Below are positions 11,851 through 24,917 of a stretch of 64,000 bases of DNA, in pieces. Every line of letters begins with the position of its first letter. Position 1 is the first letter of the stretch. A program made the translations under genes and the position numbers. A model generated the notes under the pieces. It was given only the letters and a program-made list of their open reading frames with translations. It did not search any database and was not told the DNA's origin. The DNA comes from Melanocharis versteri (Eukaryota; Chordata; Aves; Passeriformes; Melanocharitidae): NCBI GenBank assembly GCA_013397845.1, contig VZTG01005455.1:70079-134078 (forward strand), read 5' to 3'.

Positions 11851-14800
11851 CAAATGTGTACAGTACAGTACAGGTATCTTTTACCTCTCATCAATTCACC
11901 TCTATATCTTCTGCACGTATTGACTTGCTCTAAGTGCAGGAGCCGTAAAATATTGGCCAGGGGTTAGTTCCTGAGAGAACGTTATGTTGTTACTCTAGAC
12001 GAAAACTGAAGACAGTTATCAAAAAGGCTATTTTTAACCATGGGTTGATTTATTTGTTTTTGTTGTACAGCTATTGCACCTGGAGCCACTGATGATGGCT
12101 TGATTAATTCTCGGTGATTTTTTTTTCTCCATCTTCCTCCACACAACTCTTCTGAGTGACATGAAGTTACATTGCAGCAGGCACAGTCTCTGGGCTCTCC
12201 CCTGCTGGCCCAAGTAAAGGCAGCTTTGGGCTGGTTGGTGAGGTCAGGGATCCTGGAGCCTTGTCTGAGTTGGCCAGCTGGGTGTAAGTCAGCTGAGAGG
12301 GTTCTTCTGTCTCTCCTGTAGCCATGAGTAGATACAAGCGTGACTTAACTCACTTCAAGCCACCTACCCTGTGCAGGGTGAGCAAAGAAGTGAAGGATAG
12401 ACAGTGGCCACCACTGGTTGCAAAGCTCTCCCAAGAAAGTGGATGAATTGGTCATGGTTATTATCCAGCCTCTGCTGGATAATGTGCTTCCGCCATCGCT
12501 GTGCTGCTGGCTGTACCACAGCTTGTTTAAAGTCATGTTGGGTGTTCATGCAACACTGTTATATTGAATTTGTAGTCCTACACTGAAGGAAAAAGAGTGA
12601 TCCTGAGCTTTTTAAAAATTCTTTTTCATCTGTGAACATTGTACAGATGGTGAGGATTCTCCTTTTCTTTGGGCTTGTTACTTGCAGTGAGGGAGAGAGG
12701 GTGAGATGGAGTTTCCCTGCCATATCCTGGAGCTGAATTTGCCAGATCTGGACCCAGCAATACCCGTCTTGACTCTTGTAGCAGCACTTAGTGCTACAGA
12801 AATTCAAGGCTACACAGTTATTGGAATACTGTGGGAATATATAAGGAACCAAGATTTTCAAAAGTGTCTGTGGATTTTGAAATCTCAGATTTCAGGGATC
12901 TGTCCTGAGAAAACCGAGGGAAACCCGCTGGCAAACCTGCACCAAAGCAACTCTTTCTGCAAACCCAGTGCTGCCAGTGTGTCTGCCCCATCCAGAAACC
13001 TTTTCAAAATACTCTGCCTCCTAGGATTTTCTAAATATTCTCCATTCGTCCCCATCATAATTCACACCTTATTTTTTTCCCCTGTCTGTGACTCAGTAAC
13101 AGTCACCTCCCTTTTTTATTTTTCCTAGTTAAAGGTCAGCCTGAGCTGTGTATTACAGATGAAAGGATGCAGCCCAAAGCCAGCCTAGGGGCCCAATTTG
13201 TGTTATGGATCTCTCCTGAGGGCACCTCTGTTTGCAAGTGTGTGCCTTGCAACTTCTGAGAACCCTACAGAGATTGCTATTGTTTAGGATAAGTTCTGTC
13301 AAATTTATTATTCAGTTAGTAATTTTTTTCATATTTTCTTCAGAGAACCTAGTCACTTTCAGGCTGTAGTTTTGAGCCTACACTGTGCCAAGTCATGAAT
13401 GACTTTTTGTCCTCAATGCTGAGGAGACATTTCCCACCAATGCAGATGAAAGTGCCTCTTCCCTCCAAGGATATAGAGGAGAAGGCAGAAAGTGAACTAA
13501 ATTCTGTTCTCACACATAAAGATAAAAAAGTTGTCAGATTTTGTCCATCCGCTCATGTTCCTTAAAATCTAATCTCGAGGTATCTTTTCTAATGTACTTG
13601 AGCAAACAGTAGATAGACATGGTGGGAGGGAGTTCAATGGCAGCTGTAGTAAGCCCTAGGTGTAAATACAACTGAAGGGAAATAAAAAAAGGACAGTGTC
13701 CTACTGAAGCTAACCCTCAAAGCGACAGAACCTCTACAGGACCTTCTAAAAGGAAGAGACATGTTCACCATCCTCATTTTTCTCTGTAGCTCATTTTTTT
13801 ACCTAGGCTGCCAGGTGGATGTTTGCTTCCAAAGCAGATGTCTCCTTCCCCCAGCCTGGATCCCACCGCTTGTGGACAGCGTGGCTGCTGGCACTCTGAA
13901 ACACCTGACTTCCCCCACGATTAATGCTCAGAGCTGTATCAGTCTGTGGCTCTGTGGGTGAAATCTGCAGCATTGCCATGTGTGTCTGTACTTTACTTTC
14001 CAGAGAAGCTATGCAGATACACGTGGTAGAAACTTTATATATGCACCTTTGAGATGCACAGCTATAAAGGGAATACACCAAAATCTTGTAACCTTGTATC
14101 AGTTGTAAATAAGGAATGGTACCTCATGTATTTTTTTATTCTTTCGAGGGGATTTTATCTATAGGTTGAGAATGTTAAGGGAGTTTACCTCACTGCAGGT
14201 GTACCTAGCACTTTTATTGTGATGGAGCATAGACTGCACCATGATTTCTGAAGAGGCTGCTCTTTAAAGAGATAAGATACAAAACAACAAGAACATTCAT
14301 ATAATAGATCATCATTTAAGGTAACACATTCTGCCTGACATGTAATGTTTTGCACATTTTGAAGTGTCTCCTGCCAAAATATTCAGGCCTGCAGCAGGAA
14401 CCCCTGTTGGGAACACAGGACAGATGGATCTGAATCCAGTCATGAAACTCCCTGGGGCCAGCAGTGTGATGTTAATGATTACACCACAGTAAGATGTAAA
14501 ACATACCTTTGTGCAGCTCAGTGTAAACAGCAATTCCAGTATTATGATGTAAATGAGAAACCAGCAAGAGATGATGTGTGAATGGAAACACAGCAAGGTG
14601 CTCTGAGGGAGCAGGAAGCACAGTGCAAGGGGAAATTCTGCACATTTCAAGTGGAGGTGAAATTAAACTGTGGACTCACTTCATTGTAGAGATAAACTTT
14701 AAATACTGCTTGGGCTGATGCAGAAGGGAGGGAACTAACCAAGCTGTACCTAACTCCGGCCAAGGTTCTGGCAGGGCAGAGGTTGGGTTACAATTAATCT

Positions 14801-15439
14801 TGGGTGCCTGGGCTTACCAGTCAAGAGCTGGAAGATGGGACTGTGTCCAAAGGGAAGATAGAAATCTCCAATAAGCCTTATTCTCGTATATCCTATGGTC
14901 CACCTCTCTGCTCAAATCAGAGCTGGCTTCAAAGTTAAGTGGTGTTGCTCAGGACTTCATCTGATTTTCAGGTGTCTTCAAGGATGGAGATACCTCTCTT
15001 GGAAGGCTTGTTCTAGTGTTTGGGCAACTTCATGGTGTAAACATTTGCTGTAGCATTACATAAGTCTAAAACAGCACCATGGTTGGGGGCATGAAAGATG
15101 AGAACCTGACAATAGGCATAAATTAAAGGGACTCGAGGCAGTACCCAAAGGTGCAGGATGTGCAGCTGGGTCCTCAGCTTAATTTCAGAAATCCCTGGTG
15201 CCCCTCTGGAAGTTCTCCCCTGTGCGGGTAGTGGCAGCTTGTCATTGAGACATGATTTGCATTGGGTCCTGGCAGAACAGAAAGTGCAGCCAGAGAGCCT
15301 GGTGTTGCCAAGGTAATTTAAAAATGTGCTGGGCAGTGGGAGTGGTGCTGTGTCTGCTGCTGGCGGCATTGTAACAGTGATGTGCCTCTTTGTCCCAGAG
15401 TTCCCTGTCCTCTTCCTCTCATCTCTAGCAAAGGAGTGA
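11851..15439. other. Unique sequence, no gene seen
   Basis: The longest frame is 140 codons on the plus strand (12,706-13,128). Its product begins with a hydrophobic patch but has no recognisable domain, and neighbouring frames overlap on the other strand. I treat it as chance. No mobile element recognised before 15,440. Confidence 0.45.
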
Positions 15440-16570
15440 AAGGCTTGCTGGGAAGCTGAGCTTGAAGCTAGAGGAGGTCATACTTAACTAACCTCCTGGA
15501 GTTCTTTGAAGATATTACTGCCAGGCTAGATAAGGGGAATTCAGCAGTGTGCTTAGAGTTTCAAAGAGCATTTCACAAAGTTCCACATCAGAGATTAATA
15601 GCTAAGGCAAAAGGTAAAGGAAGAGGAGGTAATAGAGGCTGTTGGATCAAAACCAGCTCGAGGGCAGCTATGAGACAATAAGCACAGATGAAAACTTTTC
15701 AAGCTGGCAGAAGGCTGTTCTTGGGACTGTTTCAGGATCTCTGTGATGTGTAATCCAGACAGCACAAAGGTGCTCCACCATGCTGATGTCTCTAAGGCAG
15801 CCCAGGTTTGGCACCAACAGCAGCAAAGCATCCTAGCAAGACCCCCTTCTGACTTCCCAGCTCAACCAGCCAGGAGTCCTTTCATGTCTCTGCTGGGTGG
15901 GAACAGTTGTCAGCAAGGTCAGGAGTCACGGGTGCCTCCGGGGCTGTGGCAGGGGGCTGCCAGCCCCACTGTACTGCCATGTGTTTCAGAGCAGTCTATT
16001 TGCTGGACCTTGAAAAGAGCAAGCCTGCTCCTCAGGAACACTGTGCATGTGCACTGATGATGTCTGAGGAGTTACTCTGGCTTTGCACTGGGCTGAGAGA
16101 AGAGAAAATTTGGTGAAAGGCCTCCCCATGACTGGGCACAGCCTAAGCAGATTTACCAGGGCCAAAATCTCTTTAATGACTCTGCTAACAAATGGTAAAA
16201 TGGAGTTCAATGTGGAGAAATGTAGAGTAATTAATCTGGAAGCGGGAATCAGTCTGGGGAATATGCCTTAACAGAGCGAGCATTCAGCAGAGGGATGAAG
16301 AGAACAATTTGATGTGTTGGCGGGTTAGTTTCCTTTGGAAAAATCCTTCAAGCTGTCTGCCTAGATCGCATCTATGGCAAAAGGGCAAGCAAGAGACAAG
16401 GCTGCATTAATGGAGGGACAAGACAAAAACCAAAAGAGGCGATAAGTCTGTTGCTGGTAAATGCATTGAATCCCACCTGGAATATTGGCAGCAGTGCTGG
16501 TCACTGTACCAGTGTGTTGTAGCATAAGGCAACAAAGAGCAGCCCTGCAGAACCTGTGCACAAAGGTGAG
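15440..16570 (+). mobile_element. Decayed CR1 ORF2 (reverse transcriptase) fragment
   Basis: CR1 ORF2 encodes endonuclease plus reverse transcriptase. Starting at 15,481 one frame reads TNLLEFFEDITARLDKGN and then CLEFQRAFHKVPH, which matches the CR1 block ending in (Y/C)LDFSKAFDTVPH, the RT motif A region. The catalytic aspartate appears replaced by E. Further on, MEFNVEKCRVI at about 16,201 and HLEYWQQCWSLY at about 16,474 match the CR1 'FN..KC.V' and 'PHLEYCVQFW' blocks. Between them the frame is lost by stops and indels. The piece is old, internal and sense-oriented, with no 3' tail seen. Part of the interval around 15,700-16,070 is too diverged to assign. Confidence 0.8.
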
Positions 16571-19500
16571 AGTGCTGGGTTTTCCTCCGCAGGCTTCTTC
16601 CCACCCCATACATTCACCATCTAAAGAGGAAATCTGAGGAGCACAAAGGGTTTCTCTTTAACAGAGGCTGGGAGTTTTGAAGTTAATGATATTTTTCTAC
16701 AGAGTATTTTTTTCTCTGCCTTTCTCTTGCTTTCTTCCATCCATTTCTTATTTTCTTTTTGGTTTTCCTCTTTTCTTCCTTCTTCCTCTCCTATCCCCAG
16801 CTGAGAGTTGATTTGTTGTTCCCTAATACACTGCTTCTCCTCCACCCCTGTCTGGGAAGAGAGGCTATTTGGTCGACTTGCTTCTGGGTCCTGAAGAATC
16901 CACATCTCCAGTGAAGGGGTTGTTAATTACAGGCTGGGCAGCAGGATGAACAATACTTTTTTCCACATAGATTTGTATGGAAAGCAATCAAAGTTGTTGC
17001 TGTAGAAGAGGAAAAGCTCAGCAATCAAACTGAAGGCAAGGCATGGAATATTACACAAACTGACCGTTTAAACTCTCAGATGTGGCTTTCCTTCCACACT
17101 CAAAGGAGTTCACCATGTGATGGCTGTTTCCAGTCATAAAAATTCAGTACTAAAATCCTCCTTTTTTCCCCCAGTGTATATTCAGAGCAAGTTCAGCAAG
17201 TTGCTCAGAATTTACCCAGCTATAGAAGACAGCTGATTTCATTTGAGCTGTACAAGAGGCAATCTTATTTTGCTTTCCCTTGGATTATGGTAAGCATGTC
17301 AATCAATGCCCAGGGCCAGTCCATACAACACACTGTGCCAGGTAAGAAATGCACTTGTCAAACTGTCAAAATACTCATTTCTTCTGCCCCCCTCTTAACC
17401 AGCCCTGACCACTGGAGGAAGGCTGAGCATTTGAGACTTGTATGTACATTAAGCTGGGAGTTATAAGTCATAATCCTGACAACACCTTAAATGACAGCAA
17501 TTAGTATTTCTCAAAAATAGAGCTTTTTTCCTCTTCATTGACTGATACATCAATCAACAGACTGATGCAAAAACTAATAAAATAGGCGTCTAATAAGAAA
17601 AGGAAAATCTATTATTCTTGCTTTTTAAATCCCCTGAAGCAGGATTGGCTGTTGCTGTAAAATCTATGGAATTATCCTTGCTCTTTCAACTTGCCAAACC
17701 AGCCTTTTATCCCTTTACATTCAGGTCTGTAGAGTAACTTGCCAAAATAATCTCTTGGCACCACTGAGGTGAGGATCCACACTGTGCTGCTCATGTGACT
17801 TCCCTGCTCATAGAACCATTCATCCCAGAAAGATTTTGACTGGGAACTTGTTCTTTTAACTATTTTAGCTGCTTTTGAAAATACTGCCTTGCTATCTTGC
17901 AGGAAATGAACATGCCATAATGTACCATGACGATGGTGGTTGTGGGGAGTGTAAAGAAACATTTAAATAGAAATTACAGCTAGAAATGAAGGCATATAAG
18001 GAAAAGTCAAATTACAGGATTTACCTTCCAATTCTTAAGGGCAAAGAGATTTGTTTGGCCCTTTTCTTGGTTGTAGCTGGGCAAGGGAAAGAAATGCTGA
18101 GTCTCATATGATCTTCATTATACGCTGTGGGTGCCAGCAACTTTCAGGGCATGTGTGGATTCTTGACTGAGGCTCAGTGTGTGAACTCTGTCACTAGAGA
18201 AGTATGTCACACACAGAGCTGGGATAGGAGCCATCATTCACAATTCAAACAAACCCCAAGCCCTTCAGAGGTTGAGCAGAAATATTCAGTTAACCATAAA
18301 AACTGTGTCACGATTCTCCATACCCTCATGCCCCTTGGGAACAGAAATACTTCAGGCTGCAAAGTCAGGCCCTTTTTGTGAGGCTTTTTGACTGGACTGG
18401 AACCATCAACTATTCAAACCATTGTACAAAATCCCGCTCTTTCACAACTCCCAGCAGTTTTTTCTAGACAAGGAGCACTGTAATTCTAGGCTATAGATGC
18501 AAGTCCACTGTCTCCCTCCAAAACATCCCCCCTGATTTCTTGGGTGTCTTGGCAGAGGGTGACTTTGGACAAAACAGAGTCTGGAGATTCTTGCCTTGCC
18601 ATGGGCTGGAGGCGACAGGAGAGAAAAGGGGCAAGTGCTCAGTACAGGATGCTGATTTTTACTGCTGCAGCAAAAGTGCCTGTTCCCTGTCAAGGTTCAA
18701 CAAGAAAATCTGCTTGAAAGAGATGATGTTGGGAAGATTTCATTTCTGTAGATATTTGGTCTTTATGTGTTGACTGAAGGCCTGCAGGACTTTACCTGCC
18801 TGGGTATAAGCCCCTCAGTGGCTTTGTCAACAATCCTTGAGCATGACAGATGGTGCAGCTGTCTCCATCCTCCCACCTGGGTCTCCTGTGCTGCAGTGGG
18901 ATGGCAGGCATGCTGCACCCTCACCCATGGGACACACCTGGGCTTCATCTCCCAAGGGCAATCTGGTTGTGAGGAGCAGGAAAGTGTCCTTCATGTTGCA
19001 TGTAGAAGTGAAGTTAAACATGCTTCATGTTCCTACCTGAGCTGTGTCTGGGAGGAGGAGGGCATGTAGAGATGTTCTTATGCTCTTCTGGGATTGCATT
19101 GTTAGCAGAAAGCTGGGGGGATGTTCCTGTGGCCAGCTGTGTGATGGCAAAATTACTGCTGGCATGATCAGCAGTAAAGTATTGCTGCTCTTCAGAAATA
19201 TACTGAAGGTTCAGACCAGAGTGAAAATCAGTTCTACACATGCTTCTTCACATTGTGGGCTCTTTGTACTGTCTTCTGGGGGAGAAAGTCTGCTGTGGAA
19301 ATCCATCATGTCCTAGCAATTTAGAAGAATTAGAGGGAACATATTTACTTACCTAAAAGAACAAATGCGAACATATGGAGATACCCCTTTTTTTTTTTTC
19401 TTAACCTTAGGAAGTACCAGCAAAGATTTTTATGTTTGTAAATTGTCATTTTCTTAGAGCAAAGCCTTATGGAAAAGTCAAGCTTTTTTATGAAAGATGT

Positions 19501-22500
19501 GATGGAAACTATTACAGCCCTGATCCTCACTATTGCTAGAAAACAGAGGTAGCAACAGAAGAGGAAAGTAAGCACTAAAGGTCAGGTATGAGCCACAGGA
19601 AAAATGATGTAGCCTCGTCAGAATTTTCTTTGGCTTCCTGAGGTCCCTCCCTGCCTTTCCAGGCAAGAGAGTCCTTTCTTCATTGGCTCCTGTGTGGATC
19701 TGTCCTCTGATGGCTGAACAAACTCTTCTCAGCATAACCAAACATAAGAATAACAGCTTTGCTCATGAGGATCACATCTCGCCAGCCACTGTCATCTTTC
19801 TCTGTCCTGCTTGCCCTAACTCTTGACTTGGAGGGGGAGAGATTGGCATTTCAGTGTATGAAATGCCAGCTGGGATCAAATCAATAGCATTGATTTAATC
19901 TTGTGTCTCCAAAGAGTTGGGATTTTTCCTTTTAATTTTTTTCCTCTAGCTCTATTCTTTGAGAAGTAGAAGAGTGAAACAAAGGCATTGAGTGCTGCCA
20001 GTGGTCCTCAGGCACAGGGGCCAGAGCCACAGCTGCAAAGCCCTCCATGAGTTTGAATAGCTTTACTCTTGATGGACTAAATCAGCTTCGGATGTAGGAA
20101 CTTAATTTTCACTTTCAGGGTTGATTTGGTTCACTGTTGGTCAGCCCTGACAGGACAGAATGCCCTTGCTTGGTGGAACCAGTCCTACAGCCAGCCCAGG
20201 GCCAGATGCCCAGCTGGTGTAGGTGACCTCAGACCATAGAGACTTGAGCCAGGTTACAGCTGCTAACGTTATGTCTCTATGTTTTTTGACAGATTATAGT
20301 CGTGCCTGCACGGACTGTTAAAGGCAGTCACTGGTGACTTTGTTGTGGCCAGAGCAAGCCCTCGGCAGCAGCAGGTACAGGAGGTTGTTGATGCAGCCCC
20401 TTGCACCTATGGAGCAGGCAGCAAAGGTGGGAAGAGGGGGCTGCACTCCTTGCTGCTCTGCTCCCTGCTTCTCAGGGCACTATGGACATGTAAATCCTGC
20501 GTTGGAGCAGTTGTAGTTTATCAGGTAAAGGCCTGTGGAGTTGTTATGGATGCTAAAGTCATGTCAAGATCTTCTTGTGGACCCATTTGTTCATGAAATA
20601 TCAGAGGGCAGCGCAGGACAGTTCCTAGTGAGGCAACTAGAGTAAAATATAAATGGAAAGATGCAAACTTGATAATCCAAATGAGTTTACTTTTTATACA
20701 ACAGATGTTGTTTGACCCAGGAGAAAGAATAATATTATAGAATCTGAGGGGAAAAAATAAAGTTGTCTAAAAATAAAACACAAATAGCAGCTGCTTGAAT
20801 TGTATTTCTAATATATCAGTGTTGACAGCTCTCTCTTTCCTCCGGTTGAGCCAGGAATCTTATAAAAGTGGCTGGTAAAGAACACATGAGGAGCAATGTG
20901 AGCAGAGGTGATGGAGAGGCAGAGTTGATACTGATTAGTGTCAGTGTGTGTCCTGGGCAGGAACAGTCCGAGTGAGGGGACATGAACAGTGTCACTGCCC
21001 GGCCACAGAGTCAGAGGCTCTCTCTGCAGTGTGTGACACTTCTGCACTCGGAAATAACACCAGAGTGGCATACAATAAAGAGTAGTAAAATAAATAGAAT
21101 AATAGTAAAATACATAAAATAATAATCCAAAATTCTTTTGCTGCCATAGTCTGAATCCCCACTTGGAGTGAGGTTTCTGAGTTGCATTAAATTGATGTCC
21201 TGTGCTTATCTATGCCAGATGAGGAGCTGAATCTGCGTAAGGGTGAGGTTGCTGGGATGTAGATGCAAGGCAAGTTTCTCACTTTGTAGGCTCAGTCAGT
21301 GGGAAAAACACTACCTAGAAAAAAGGAAGAAAAGATCGTTACTTTACAGTCCAGCAGCCAGTGGTTTTGGACTGGCAAGCTTGGGCTGCTCAGCCAAGAC
21401 TGTGTGCCCAGGTCAGATTTGCAGCAAGTGGTAAACACCTCTTCTTTAACGAGTGGTCTCTGACGGGCTTAAGTTGAACACAAAAAAATCCTTCCTTGTT
21501 TGTGAACAGTTGGGCTGGAACTGGCACAGTGAGACTGTGAGAAACCCTGACTGTGCTTTCCTTTGTGTGTGAGGAGATGTGCCTTGGGCTGAGTGGCACT
21601 GGGAGCCTGGGCAGGCACAGTACAGCTCCCAGCGTCCTGTCCGCAGTGCGCGCTAGAGCAAATAACACATTTTTATTTTTATACAAATGTGCATAACTTC
21701 ATCCATTTCTTGTGGCTGCTCTGACAGGAAAAGGAAATTTATGACGCACATCACCCATTTATTTGGCACAGGCAGTGTTTATTGCTGAGGGAGGCATTCT
21801 CATGGAATTGATTGCACAATTTCCTCTTGGTGTACTGTTTTCAAGTAATATCCCAAGACCTCTGTGTACTAAGATACAGAGGCACTTCTTTAAAGCCCAC
21901 AAAATACTACAGCAGAGGAAAAAAGAAGCTATATAGTGGAAAATAAAATGGGAAAATACATTTTTAATTACACTGTAAATCTGGGGCTCTCTCCACTCTG
22001 CTGGGAGTGTCTGTGAAAACACCTATTCCCAATAGGTTAAATTTCTAGGTTTCTCCACAGAACTAAGAACAGCTTTGGATTTTATCAATGCTCAATATTC
22101 ACAGGTATGAAAGGTGGGGGTTTTGTCCAGGATTAGTTGTGGTTCATGCTTTAGGGATGCCTGGATAATGGACATGTGGTGGGGAGAGAAATTCTGCACT
22201 TTGGAAAAAGAGAAAGGTATATTCTTAGTGTGATGGCTTGCTGAAAGGGTGAGATTGTTGCCTGTCCCAACAGGCAAAAAGGGGTTGAAACTATTAATGT
22301 CACAAAAGGGAGGATGAGAGGGGTTGTTGCCTTGATTCAAAGAACTGTCTGACAATAAATATTTTAAACAGCATGAGTGGCACACAGTATAGAAAAAGAG
22401 AGAGAAGCATCTGTCCTGGAAGAGGACTCCTGTTTTTTGGTTTTTTTAAATTTAATTTTATTATTTAAAAAAAATTATTTAATCTGCCCATGCAAAATCA

Positions 22501-24866
22501 TTTGTACTAAGTCTTTGGTAATAATAGTTATCTCATTTGCATGTGGAAAGGCATAGAGTTGGATGCTTGTACACAAAAATGTGCCAGGTGATGACAGTGG
22601 TTACAAGCAATCATGGACTGAAGATTGCAACCAGAAAATTTAGAGCTCTTTTGTTCAAAGATGACTCAAAATGCAGGGACAGAAGAATGGTGGTGTGTAA
22701 CATCAGTTATGGACAATAAATTCTGCTCCCTTCTACTCCATAGGGAATATCAATGACAACTCCACATGTGTCTGCATGCCGAAGGTACACATCTGCTTCT
22801 GAAAGAAGTGCCTGATTAATAACTTCTTTTCTTTCCTGGTTGCCTGGTGAATGGCTCCTCAACTGCTTCACTCTCCTATTTTTTTGGAGAGGAGTTTGAC
22901 AGCCAGAACAGCTTTAATTTTATAATTTCACTTTTCTGGTGTCTCCCTTGGTTTCTGCTACCTTCACAATTTTTCTTTCAGGCTCCAGATGAAAGCAATC
23001 ATCTCCTCCCAAGCTTCTGTTTTCACACTTCTGAAGGCAGCTTCCTCATCTCAGCCTCGTGATGCTCCTCCTCAGGGCTTGAAGCTGGGGACCAGCTTGA
23101 GCCCCAAGCTGCCTGTTCTGCAGCTCTTGGGTGTTCAGCTGTGCTGTGGGCTGGAGTGGGTGTTTGTTAGCACAGAGAAGGATGGCTCAGTGGTAATGGC
23201 CTTTTGTATGTGCTGACCTCTGAACCAGAAACAAGATTCAAACCTCAGAGGAGACTGGTTGTTAATCAAATCAGGGATCAACTGTGACTCAGCCTTCAGA
23301 TCCCCAGCTGAGGTTGTGTCCATGGCTGATTAAAAGAGGAAAATATATTTAGCTGTTTACATCTGTATCTCCCTCTGTGAGAGGACAAGGCACCATGGAT
23401 AAACATATTTATATTTGTTAGATGTACAAATTATGGTTCCTTTGAAAACCTCACAGTTTATCATAAAGCCTCAGAAAACACAGGGCTGTTTATTGACGCT
23501 ACAGGACTTCCTCGGACTCTGCCATGGACATCTCTGCTTGGAGTGTTTGACACAGGCATGTCCACAGGGGACAGCGCCCAGGCACTGCCATGCACATGAA
23601 AGACTAAAGGTGGCTCCAAGCAGTCCCCTGCAGAAGATAATTTTCTCCCTCAATTAGGTTACACTTTCTAGATGCTGCACTTCAGAAGCCTACACTCTTC
23701 CCAAGCCTGGCTCTGCAGTCAGTCAGTGGTGAACAGAACATACAAACTTTCTATTGCTAATATATTTCACAGTGCTGTGTGATATTAGCAAACTCCAAAT
23801 AGCTGTCAGGACCTCAAGGTATTCTGGAACATCCTTTGATGTTACAAAGTAATGCATTTTCCATATTATTCCTTTGAACGCATTATATATGCAAAGTCTA
23901 GCACTTCTTATGGGAGAGGTGGAATTATCATACAATAAGATATTTTTTCCTCTAGTTTTCTCATGGCTCATAACATATAAAATTTCTTCTTAAAATCCAG
24001 GCTAGGAACTCAAACTTAATTTATACAGTATTGAAAACATTACAGGGCATAAATCAGTTCAGTTTTTAAAGTTCCTGCATGATATTTTCAGAGCAGCCAA
24101 ATTCCTTCATTCGCCTGGACTCCTTCCAAAATTCTGCCAGCGCTCATGGAAATCTAAATAACTTTGGAGAAAAAGCAGGTTTTCTGTGGAGGCTCAGATT
24201 ACCCTGTCACCCTTCCTCCACTGCAGACAGGCCTCTGATAAACATGGAGAATAGGGACAGGGAAATTACTTCATTACTTCATGTCCTTTTCAATTACAAA
24301 CATCAAGGAGTGTGAGCCTCCTGCCAGCTCATGCCCCAGACCCTTGCAAATTTGTGGCTTTCAAAAGCCAACAGTTGCATTTCCTTTGCCAGCTGGGATA
24401 AGCGATAGAAAGCGAGCAGGGGAGCTCACTTGAATTTTATTTCTGAGTGTTATTTAAAAAGTTTCAAATCTCAGCTCTGTTTATGTAAAGTAGGACTCCA
24501 GCTGAAATATAAGTCTGTGAACCAGAAAAGTGATCAAAACGGGACTGCACCTTCTTTTCTCTTCTGAGAATTAATCACTCAGTGGTGGTTTGTTACTGTA
24601 ATTTTCCTGTGATCACTTAACCTGGAAGCAGTACTTCCAGAGAGCTTTGGAATATTCTCCTGCTGGCATCTTCAGATCTACTTGTTGTACCCTTCACCTG
24701 TTTTCACAGCACATGAGGTTAATGCATTGTTTTTCTACCAGCTTTGCTTTGTGTTTTGATTTATACCTAAAGTGTATTTTCTTTGATGTAATTTTTCCAT
24801 TATTGATGAACTAATATTACAAAACCAAGGCAGTTTAAGATCTTACTTAGAAACCCCGTTATTTCT
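16571..24866. other. Unique sequence, no gene seen
   Basis: Only short frames (100 codons or fewer). A pyrimidine tract at 16,706-16,800 is listed separately. An AT-only low-complexity patch occurs at 22,431-22,490 and an A/T-rich run at 21,070-21,130. No transposon, tRNA or other RNA gene recognised in these 8 kb. Confidence 0.5.
16706..16800 (+). repeat. Polypyrimidine tract ending in CAG
   Basis: About 95 bases are dominated by C and T, ending CTCCTATCCCCAG at 16,800. On the plus strand this would serve as a strong splice acceptor, but I see no good matching donor in the next few hundred bases. It may simply be a simple-sequence tract. Confidence 0.6.
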
Positions 24867-24917
24867 AAAAAAAAAAAACCAAAAAACCCCCAAACAACCA
24901 AACAAAAAAAAGTAAAA
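24867..24917. repeat. A-rich, C-interrupted low-complexity tract
   Basis: A run of 12 A residues followed by CCAAAAAACCCCC and CAAACAACCAAACAAAAAAAA. It has no regular period. Such tracts are frequent in bird genomes and need not be transposon tails. Confidence 0.75.

Noticed and set aside
12706..13128. 140-codon plus frame
   Set aside because: Hydrophobic patches but no recognisable domain, no splice or promoter context, and a length expected by chance in 64 kb.
16801..17000. Possible exon after the strong acceptor-like tract ending at 16,800
   Set aside because: No convincing donor follows and the phases carry stops, so only the tract itself is reported.
20730..20760. ATTATAGAATCTGAGG, resembling an antisense CR1 start
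   Set aside because: The following bases do not match the CR1 3' end order; the likeness is limited to a few letters.
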